Below are positions 57,147-64,000 of a stretch of 64,000 nt of DNA, piece after piece. This DNA comes from Acidimicrobiia bacterium. Its GTDB lineage: Bacteria > Actinomycetota > Acidimicrobiia > IMCC26256 > JAMXLJ01. The notes under the pieces are model-generated. The model did not search any database. It saw only the letters and a program-made list of their open reading frames with translations, and was not told the DNA's origin. Where the stretch lies: NCBI GenBank assembly GCA_024281095.1, contig JAMXLJ010000172.1:1-64000 (forward strand), in the 5' to 3' direction. The position numbers were made by a program, and so were the translations under genes. Every line of letters starts with the position of its first letter. Within the stretch, counting starts at the first letter, position 1.

Positions 57147-58334
57147 TCAGCGGGGCTCCCTCGGCAGGCCCAGCACGCGTTCTCCGAGGATGTTCTTCTG
57201 GATCTCGCTCGCACCGGCGTAGATGGTCTCCGAGCGGCTGAACATGAAGATGCGCTGCAGCTCGTCGAGGGCGTACGGATCGCCGGCCGCACCTTCCAGG
57301 ATCTGCGAGTCGGGGCCGAGCACATCCATCGCGAGCTCGCCGAGACGACGATGCCACGTGCTCCAGTAGAGCTTGCCGATGCTCGCCTCCGGTCCGATGA
57401 CTCCGTGCCGCACGAGGCGGGACAGCATCCGCAGCCCGTTGTACTTCATGATCTGGACGCCGATCCACGCGTCGGCCAGTCGCTGGCGCGTGACCCCGTC
57501 GTCGGTGGCGCCGTGCCGGCGCGCGACCTCGATGACGTCCGTGAGCTCGCGTTGGAAGCCGAGCTGTTGGGACAGGAAGGCGGTGCCCCGCTCGAATCCG
57601 AGCGTGGCCATTGCGACCTTCCAACCGTCGTTCACGTCACCGAGGACGTTCTCGCGCTCGGTGCGGGCGTCGTCGAAGAACACCTCGTTGAACTCGGCGG
57701 TCCCGGTCATCTGCCGCAGCGGGCGCACCGTGACGCCGGGCTGATCCATCGGCACCAGCAGGTAGGAGATGCCGCGGTGGGCAGCTGCGTCCGGGTCGGT
57801 GCGCACGACCGCGAAGCACCAGTGGGCCCTGTGGGCCAAGGTCGTCCACACCTTCTGGCCGTTGACGACCCATTGGTCGCCGTCGAGCACGCCCCGGGTC
57901 TGCACATTCGAGAGATCGGAGCCGGCGTTGGGCTCGGAGGAGCCCTGGCACCAGAGCTCGTCGACGGACTGGATCTTCGGCAGGAACCGCCGCTTCTGTT
58001 CCTCGGTGCCGTACGCGATCAACGTCGGGGCGAACAGGCCCTCGCCGAAGAAGCTGACCCGTGCGGGCGCGTTCGCCTTCGCGTACTCCTCGTTGAAGAT
58101 GACCTGCTCGACGATCGAGGCGTTGCGGCCGCCGTACTCCTCGGGCCACGCCATGCCGAGCCAGCGGTCCTTGCCGAGGAGGCGCTCCCACTCGAGGCGG
58201 ACGTCCCAGGCGTCCTCGTCCGCAGGCCCGCCGCGACCGCCGATGCCGGCGAACTCGGCCGTCAGGTGCTCGGCTAGCCAGGCCCGCACCTCGTCGCGGA
58301 ACGCGGCTTCGTCCCCGGAATCACGAAAATCCAT
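57147..58334 (-). CDS. Acyl-CoA dehydrogenase
   Basis: QGSSEPNAGSDLSNVQTRGVLDGDQWVVNGQKVWTTLAHRA; FSRSETIYAGASEIQKNILGERVLGLPR. Confidence 0.94.
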   Translation of the reverse strand: MDFRDSGDEAAFRDEVRAWLAEHLTAEFAGIGGRGGPADEDAWDVRLEWERLLGKDRWLGMAWPEEYGGRNASIVEQVIFNEEYAKANAPARVSFFGEGLFAPTLIAYGTEEQKRRFLPKIQSVDELWCQGSSEPNAGSDLSNVQTRGVLDGDQWVVNGQKVWTTLAHRAHWCFAVVRTDPDAAAHRGISYLLVPMDQPGVTVRPLRQMTGTAEFNEVFFDDARTERENVLGDVNDGWKVAMATLGFERGTAFLSQQLGFQRELTDVIEVARRHGATDDGVTRQRLADAWIGVQIMKYNGLRMLSRLVRHGVIGPEASIGKLYWSTWHRRLGELAMDVLGPDSQILEGAAGDPYALDELQRIFMFSRSETIYAGASEIQKNILGERVLGLPREPR

Positions 58335-58352
58335 GGGCCGGCGACCGTACTA

Positions 58353-58364
58353 GACCGCTCGGTC
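58353..58364. promoter_or_regulatory. Palindromic TetR-type operator candidate upstream of acyl-CoA dehydrogenase gene
   Basis: GACCGctCGGTC perfect palindrome within TTGACCGAGCGGTCTAG (minus), 18 nt upstream of the ATG. Confidence 0.45.
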
Positions 58365-58428
58365 AAGTTCTAGCTCGCAGGAGCGCGATCTCGACGAGTG
58401 CGGCCGAGAAACTCGGTAGCCTCGCCGG

Positions 58429-59040
58429 ATGGCTCGGCCCGCCCACTACGAGGACACCGACGTGCGGGTCGACAAGCTGGTGGTCGGACCGTACGAGAAC
58501 AACGTGTTCGTCGTGCGCTCGAAGCACACCGGTGAGGCCGTGCTGCTCGACGCGGCGAACGAGCACGAGCTCCTGCTCGAAGTGAGCCGGGCCACTGGTG
58601 TGCGTCGGGTGCTCACGACCCACGGCCACTTCGACCACATCCAGGCCGTCACCGCCGTGCGCGACGCGGGGATCGACGTGGGCATCGCGAGCGAGGACGC
58701 GTCGATGCTGCCGTCGTACGACTTCACGATCCCGCACGACGACGTGATCGAGGTGGGCGACCTCCGGCTGCGCACGATCCACACGCCGGGACACACGCCG
58801 GGCTCGACGTGCTTCCTCCTCGAGGGCAAGCCGCTGCTGTTCAGCGGCGACACCCTCTTCCCGGGTGGCCCCGGCAACACGAGCTTCCCGAACGCGAGCT
58901 TCGATCAGATCATCCGGTCGATCGACCGCCGGCTGTTCACATTGCCCGACGACCTGCTGGTGCTTCCCGGCCACGGCCTCGACACGACGATCGGCACCGA
59001 GCGTCCGCACCTCGACGAATGGATCACCCGCGGCTACTAG
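58429..59040 (+). CDS. MBL-fold metallo-hydrolase
   Basis: TTHGHFDHIQAV, HTPGHTPGSTCFLLEGKPLLFSGDTLFPGG, LPGHGLDTTIGTE. Confidence 0.93.
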   Translation: MARPAHYEDTDVRVDKLVVGPYENNVFVVRSKHTGEAVLLDAANEHELLLEVSRATGVRRVLTTHGHFDHIQAVTAVRDAGIDVGIASEDASMLPSYDFTIPHDDVIEVGDLRLRTIHTPGHTPGSTCFLLEGKPLLFSGDTLFPGGPGNTSFPNASFDQIIRSIDRRLFTLPDDLLVLPGHGLDTTIGTERPHLDEWITRGY

Positions 59041-59122
59041 CAACGACAAGAGGTGCGGAGGCGACCGACCATATCGAGCGTCCGCACCTCGACGAATGGA
59101 TCACCCGCGGCTACGAGCAACG
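58998..59122. repeat. Direct repeat of the MBL gene 3' end (period 77 bp)
   Basis: cgagcgtccgcacctcgacgaatggatcacccgcggctac at 58998..59037 and 59075..59114; then tagcaacg versus gagcaacg. Confidence 0.95.
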
Positions 59123-59123
59123 C

Positions 59124-59157
59124 GAACGTGGGTGCCGGCGAACCGACACCCACGTTC
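59124..59157. terminator. Bidirectional terminator-like hairpin between convergent genes
   Basis: GAACGTGGGTG-N12-CACCCACGTTC, perfect 11-bp stem. Confidence 0.6.
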
Positions 59158-59174
59158 CGTCGAGCTGGTGTTCG

Positions 59175-60113
59175 TCAGGCCAGGCCCTGCTGCTTGAGGA
59201 ACGACGCCGCGACATCCTTCGGGTCGAGCTTGTCGTTCTGTACCTGCAACGCGAGCTTGTTGTATTCCTCGGTTGTGAGCGCCGCGTTCACCTTGTCGAT
59301 GATCGCGTTGATCTCGGGGGTGTCGACACTCTTGCGGACCAGTGCGATCGGGTTGTCAGCGGGCTGCAATCCCTTGTCGTCCTGCAACAGCACGTAGTTC
59401 GACTTGATCACGCTGCTGCCGGTGAACAGCAGACCGACGTCGATCGTCCCGTCGTCGAGCGCCTTCTCGGTGACGGGTCCACCCGCGTCGAGCTTCTTGA
59501 CGTCTTTGAACTGCAACCCGTAGAGCTGCTGTTCCTTGGCGCCGAGGCACAGTGGCCGGGTCGAGCACTCGGGCGGTCCGCCGAACACGAGCTGGCTCGC
59601 CACAGGCTTCAGGCTCGACAACGTCGTCAGGTGGTACTTGTCCGCGGTCGCCCTCAATACGTAGAAGCCGTTGACGTCGACGGCGGGCGCAGGAGTGGTC
59701 GCGAACAACGTCGGCGGGAGCTTCTGCTGCAACGCGGCGTAGGTCGACTGACGATCCGACGTCGGCGTGCCGTTGAGCACGCTTTCGAGCAGCGTGCCCT
59801 GGTACTCGCCGTACAAGTCGATGTCGCCGTTCGTCAGCGCCTTGTAGACGATCTCGCTCGGACCGATGTTGTCCTTGAACGTGACCTGGTAACCCTTCGC
59901 GGCGAGCGCCTGTCCGTACGCCTGGCTCAGGATCTGCGCACCGCCGAAGTTCTTCGAGCCGACGGTCAGCGCCGCCTTCTTCGCGGTCGTGGTGCTGCCC
60001 GAGGGCTTCGACTTGCTGGAGCTGCCGCACGCCGCGAGCACGACTGCGATCGCCATCGTGATCGCGACCGTCGCGATCGCCCGGCGGCTCGAGCGAAACC
60101 TCGATCTGGTCAC
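59175..60113 (-). CDS. Osmoprotectant/glycine betaine ABC transporter substrate-binding lipoprotein
   Basis: Lipobox VVLAACGSSS; LTVGSKNFGGAQILSQAYGQAL, GDIDLYGEYQGTLLESVL. Confidence 0.92.
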   Translation of the reverse strand: MTRSRFRSSRRAIATVAITMAIAVVLAACGSSSKSKPSGSTTTAKKAALTVGSKNFGGAQILSQAYGQALAAKGYQVTFKDNIGPSEIVYKALTNGDIDLYGEYQGTLLESVLNGTPTSDRQSTYAALQQKLPPTLFATTPAPAVDVNGFYVLRATADKYHLTTLSSLKPVASQLVFGGPPECSTRPLCLGAKEQQLYGLQFKDVKKLDAGGPVTEKALDDGTIDVGLLFTGSSVIKSNYVLLQDDKGLQPADNPIALVRKSVDTPEINAIIDKVNAALTTEEYNKLALQVQNDKLDPKDVAASFLKQQGLA

Positions 60114-60159
60114 AGGTACCTCCAGGGGGAATGTCGCGTGTGCGACGAAGACGTGAACG

Positions 60160-60909
60160 TTACGCCTCCGTCGGCGCCGGCTGGGGTACGACCACGGCCG
60201 CCGGTCGTTCGTGCACCTGCAGCCCAGGGGACACCACCATGCGCTGCACCGCGCCGAGCGCGAGCTCGACCACTATCGAGAGCACCGCGACGAGCAACGC
60301 GCCGGCGAACACCCGCACGTTGTCGGAAATGGCGATCCCGTCGATGATGTAGCGGCCAAGGCCGCCCCATCCCACGTATGCGGCGAGTGTGGCGGTCGCC
60401 ACGACGGCAACGGCGCTCGTCCGGACGCCCGCCATGATGAGCGGCAGGGCAACGGGCAGCTCGACGCGACGCAGCATCTGCCGGCCGTTCATGCCCATGC
60501 CGAGTGCCGCTTCGCGCAGATCGGCGTCGACGCCCGCCATACCGACGTACGTGTTCGTGAGCACCGGAGGTATCGCGAGCGCGACGAGTGCGATGAACGT
60601 CGGAATGGAACCGATGCCCACGGTCCGGAAGAGCGTGGGAGGGGAGCCCACGCCGAACGCGAGCACCGCGAGCAGCAGGATGGCGAGGCTCGGCAACGCG
60701 CGGCCGATGTTGGAGACGTTGACGGCCACGAAGCCGCCCCGTCGGAGATGGCCGAGGACGAGGCCGATCGGCAGTGCGATGAGCATCGCGCACACGAGTG
60801 AGATCGCGGAGATCTCGAGGTGCTGCGCCACCAGTCGCGGGATCCCTTCGCGACCGCGCCAGTGGTCGCCGTTGGCGAACCAATCCACGACCTGACCGAG
60901 GAAGCTCAT
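60160..60909 (-). CDS. Osmoprotectant ABC transporter permease
   Basis: AISLVCAMLIALPIGLVLGH, GIGSIPTFIALVALAIPPVLTNTYVGMAGVDADLREAALGMGM. Confidence 0.92.
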   Translation of the reverse strand: MSFLGQVVDWFANGDHWRGREGIPRLVAQHLEISAISLVCAMLIALPIGLVLGHLRRGGFVAVNVSNIGRALPSLAILLLAVLAFGVGSPPTLFRTVGIGSIPTFIALVALAIPPVLTNTYVGMAGVDADLREAALGMGMNGRQMLRRVELPVALPLIMAGVRTSAVAVVATATLAAYVGWGGLGRYIIDGIAISDNVRVFAGALLVAVLSIVVELALGAVQRMVVSPGLQVHERPAAVVVPQPAPTEA

Positions 60910-61634
60910 GCGGCGACCCTCGAGCGGCGGGCCCAGGGTGTCAGAAGCCGTTGCAGCAACAGCAGGACCGCGTCCGTCACGATGGCGAGTGCGATGACGA
61001 GGACGCCTGCGACCGTGATAGGCGTCCGGAACGCGCGTTGGAAGCCGTCGAGCATCATGGCTCCCAAACCACCCTGGCCGATGAGGGCCGCGACCGGCAC
61101 GAGCCCGATCAACGTGACCGCGGCGATGCGAATGCCGGCGATGATCGCGGGGACTGCGAGCGGCAACTCGATCTGGACGAGTTGTCGCGGTGCCGAATAA
61201 CCCATTCCGCGTGCCGCGTCGACCACCTCCGGCGGGACGCCGTCGAGGCCCGTGACGATGTTGCGCACGAGGATCAACAACGAATACGCGGTGAGCGGGA
61301 TCAGCGCGGTGTCGCGCGACAAACCCGTGAACGGCAGCAGGAACGCAAACGCAGCAAGCGAAGGGATGGTGTAGAGCGCGCCGGTGATGCCGAGAATCGG
61401 GGCGAGCAGGCGGCGCTTCCGGGACGCGAGGATGCCGAGCGGTAGTGCGATCAGCAGGCCGTACAGCAGCGCCAGCAGTGCGAGCACGACGTGCTCACGC
61501 AGGCGTGTGCTGATCTCGGTCGTGTGGTCGCTGACCCACGACCAGTCGATCCAGGCGTTGCCGCTGTAGCCGGCGGCGAGCAACGCGGTCACGCCGAACA
61601 GCCGTTTCGGCAGCCGTGCGAAGACGTACCGGAC
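60906..61634 (-). CDS. Osmoprotectant ABC transporter permease
   Basis: HVVLALLALLYGLLIALPLGILASR, LYTIPSLAAFAFLLPF, PLTAYSLLILVRNIVTGLDGVPPEVVDAARGMGYS. Confidence 0.92.
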   Translation of the reverse strand, partial: VRYVFARLPKRLFGVTALLAAGYSGNAWIDWSWVSDHTTEISTRLREHVVLALLALLYGLLIALPLGILASRKRRLLAPILGITGALYTIPSLAAFAFLLPFTGLSRDTALIPLTAYSLLILVRNIVTGLDGVPPEVVDAARGMGYSAPRQLVQIELPLAVPAIIAGIRIAAVTLIGLVPVAALIGQGGLGAMMLDGFQRAFRTPITVAGVLVIALAIVTDAVLLLLQRLLTPWARRSRVAA

Positions 61635-61766
61635 TTGCGCGAGGAACGCACGAGAGCGCCGATGGTAGCGTCGCGCCCCGTCACCGGGTAGGAGCAGGCC
61701 CGTGCCCCCGTGCCTCCCGCTCCTGCCACGCTGGGGCCGCCGCCGGCCCGCGGGAGGACCGCGAGC

Positions 61767-62897
61767 ATGATCCGTCTCGACTCGGTCACCAAGCGGTATC
61801 CCAACGGCCAACTCGCGGTGAACGGACTGTCGCTCGAGGTGGCCGACGGCGAGACGTGCATCCTGATCGGCCCGTCAGGGTGCGGCAAGACCACGACCCT
61901 GAAGATGATCAACCGGCTGATCGAGCCGACGAGCGGCCGTATCTTTCTCGACGACGAGGACGTGACCCGGGTCGATCCGATCCGCCTGCGGCGCCGTATG
62001 GGGTACGTGATCCAACAGGTGGGTCTGTTCCCGCACGAGACCATCGAGGCCAACATCGCCACCGTGCCGCGACTCCTCGGCTGGGATCGTGCCAGGGTGC
62101 GCGCCCGCGTCGGCGAGCTGTTGGAGCTCGTCGGTCTCGACGCGGAGTATCGCCGCCGCTATCCCGCGCAACTGTCCGGCGGCCAACGCCAGCGCGTCGG
62201 TGTCGCGCGCGCACTCGCCGCGGACCCGCCCGTGCTGCTCATGGACGAGCCGTTCGGCGCGATCGATCCCGTCACGCGTAGCCGGCTGCAGGACGAGTTC
62301 CTCCGGCTGCAGGGAGAGGTGCACAAGACCGTCGTCTTCGTGACCCACGACGTCGAAGAGGCGATCAAGCTCGGCACCCGCATCGCGATCCTCGAGGTGG
62401 GCGGTGTGCTGCAGCAGTACGACACGCCTGCCGAGGTGCTCGCACGTCCGGCGAATCGCATGGTCGCCGATTTCGTGGGCGCCGACAGGGCACTGAAACG
62501 GCTCAAGGTGACGCCGATCCCGCTCGACGGCGTGACCGTCCCACCGACGATCGCGCCGTCGGCAACGCTCGAAGCCGCGCGCGCGGTGATGGCACGTGAG
62601 AACACCGACTGGCTCGCGGTCGTCGACGGCGACGGCGTGCTCAGAGGCGAGATCACCGAGGACGATGCTGACGGCACCGGCATCGTGTCCGACCACGCCC
62701 GTCGCGTCGAGGCCTGGATCAGCGTCGACGACTCGCTCGAAGCGGCGCTCGCCGCGACCCTGCTGACCGAGTCGGGCCGTGTCGCAGTGATCGACGGCGA
62801 CCGGTTCCTCGGCGTGTTGACACCCACCACGATTCATCGGGCCCTGCGCAACTCGGTCGACGCCACACCCGAGCCCGCATCGCTCGAAACGCCCTGA
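61767..62897 (+). CDS. Osmoprotectant ABC transporter ATP-binding protein with C-terminal CBS-like region
   Basis: MIRLDSVTKRYPNGQLAVNGLSLEVADGETCILIGPSGCGKTTTLKMINRLIEPTSG, LSGGQRQRVGVARALAADPPVLLMDEPFGAIDP. Confidence 0.94.
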   Translation: MIRLDSVTKRYPNGQLAVNGLSLEVADGETCILIGPSGCGKTTTLKMINRLIEPTSGRIFLDDEDVTRVDPIRLRRRMGYVIQQVGLFPHETIEANIATVPRLLGWDRARVRARVGELLELVGLDAEYRRRYPAQLSGGQRQRVGVARALAADPPVLLMDEPFGAIDPVTRSRLQDEFLRLQGEVHKTVVFVTHDVEEAIKLGTRIAILEVGGVLQQYDTPAEVLARPANRMVADFVGADRALKRLKVTPIPLDGVTVPPTIAPSATLEAARAVMARENTDWLAVVDGDGVLRGEITEDDADGTGIVSDHARRVEAWISVDDSLEAALAATLLTESGRVAVIDGDRFLGVLTPTTIHRALRNSVDATPEPASLETP

Positions 62898-62963
62898 ACG
62901 AAGCGCCCTGAACGAAACGACGTCACGACCGCGCGGACGGCCGCGACGGAGAGGAGAAGCACG

Positions 62964-63044
62964 ATGAACGAAACCGAGCTGTGGGTCTGGCTCGCACCCG
63001 TGCGCAACATGACATGGGTCGCCGCGCACTTCGGGCATCGGTAA
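62964..63044 (+). CDS. Candidate 26-aa micropeptide upstream of egtA
   Basis: gagaggag RBS then ATG; MNETELWVWLAPVRNMTWVAAHFGHR; stop ends 2 nt before the egtA GTG. Confidence 0.45.
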   Translation: MNETELWVWLAPVRNMTWVAAHFGHR

Positions 63045-63046
63045 AG

Positions 63047-64000
63047 GTGCCGGCCTCCGAGGCAAGCCTGACGGCCCGCGAAGTGCGGGCCGTCACCGAC
63101 GAATGCTTCCAGCCCTCGTTCGAAGGCCGGGTCGGGGTGGAGGCCGAGTGGCTCGTCGTCGCCTCCGACGATCCCTGCCGTCCGGTGCCGTTCCCGACCG
63201 TGCAGGACGCGCTGGAGTCCGTCGAACCCGAGCTCGACGGATGCCGCCTCACGTTCGAACCGGGCGGGCAGGTCGAGCTCAGCTCGAGCGCGCGGGTCGG
63301 AATCGACGCGGCGTGTCGTTCCGTGCAGCACGACGCGTCCGTCGCCCGCGCCGCGCTCGCCCGCTACGGGCTCGATCTGGTCGGCACCGGCCTGGACCCG
63401 CTTCGGCCGTGCCGGCGCGTCGTGGACTCACCGCGTTACCGCGCCATGGAGCGCTACTTCGCGCACGAGTGGCCGGCGGGCGCGTCGATGATGTGCGGCA
63501 CCGCGTCACTCCAGGTGAATCTCGACGTCGGCCTCGCGGCGGACGTCGACCGGCGCTGGAGACTGTGCCACGCCCTCGGTCCGACTCTCGCCGCCGCGTT
63601 CGCGAACTCTCCGATCCAGGACGGCCGCCCCACGGGATGGCGTTCGACACGACTCGCGATCTGGTTCGCGCTCGACGCGAGCCGGGCTGCACCTGTCGGA
63701 TCGGGTGTTCCCGGTCCTGATGCGTGGGAGCGGTACGTGCTCGACTCACGCGTGATGCTCGTGCGGCGCGCGAGCGACTGCTACGACCCCATGACGGACG
63801 CGCTGTCGTTCCGCGACTGGATGCACGGGCACGACGACGCCGGGTATCCGACCGTCGACGACCTCCGCTACCACCTCACCACGCTCTTTCCCCCTGTGCG
63901 GCCACGCGGATGGCTCGAGCTCCGCATGATCGACGCGCTCCCCGACCCGTGGTGGCAGGTCGCGGTCGCGGTCACCACCGCGCTCGTCGACGACGACGAG
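63047..64000 (+). CDS. egtA: Glutamate-cysteine ligase EgtA (ergothioneine pathway), 3' truncated by window end; absent from supplied ORF track
   Basis: GTG start VPASEASLTAREVRAV; VGVEAEWLVVA, CRLTFEPGGQVELSSSARVG, ASMMCGTASLQVNLDVG; open to window end. Confidence 0.85.
   Translation, partial: MPASEASLTAREVRAVTDECFQPSFEGRVGVEAEWLVVASDDPCRPVPFPTVQDALESVEPELDGCRLTFEPGGQVELSSSARVGIDAACRSVQHDASVARAALARYGLDLVGTGLDPLRPCRRVVDSPRYRAMERYFAHEWPAGASMMCGTASLQVNLDVGLAADVDRRWRLCHALGPTLAAAFANSPIQDGRPTGWRSTRLAIWFALDASRAAPVGSGVPGPDAWERYVLDSRVMLVRRASDCYDPMTDALSFRDWMHGHDDAGYPTVDDLRYHLTTLFPPVRPRGWLELRMIDALPDPWWQVAVAVTTALVDDDE

Noticed and set aside
62885-62912. Two tandem 14-bp units CGAA(A/G)CGCCCTGAA over the end of the ABC ATPase gene
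   Set aside because: Only two imperfect copies; likely minor slippage, no clear function

Overview
High-GC, gene-dense actinobacterial chromosome segment; Acidimicrobiia is likely by gene content, but this is inference. I see no tRNA, rRNA, CRISPR array or mobile element. Left part (1-12.5 kb): TIGR03086-type proteins, a nucleosidase, a TMEM175-like channel, a Sir2 deacetylase, a rhodanese-MoeB protein, a USP, PepA, cob(I)alamin adenosyltransferase and MetH. 12.5-21.5 kb: envelope glycosyltransferases, methyltransferases and membrane proteins, then an Xaa-Pro peptidase. 22.1-26.7 kb: an Lpd / 2-oxoacid dehydrogenase E2 operon that ends in an uninterrupted LipB-LipA fusion. 27-53 kb: a large surface-glycan locus with a flippase, a Wzm/Wzt exporter carrying a Wzt-type C-terminal domain, many glycosyltransferases, an Rmd-like reductase, two coiled-coil-methyltransferase proteins, and two secreted proteins that share a ~42-aa repeat consistent with a six-unit propeller. 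Right part: DUF1802, a structured leader/ncRNA candidate with a micropeptide, paired acyl-CoA dehydrogenases, an MBL hydrolase with a duplicated 3' end, an osmoprotectant ABC transporter, and EgtA running off the window end. Best candidates for something new: the LipB-LipA fusion, the shared propeller repeat family, the coiled-coil-methyltransferase/Wzt capped-glycan module, and the leader-peptide/GNRA-hairpin region at 55.0-55.3 kb. All product calls are from reading sequence motifs; no database search was run.
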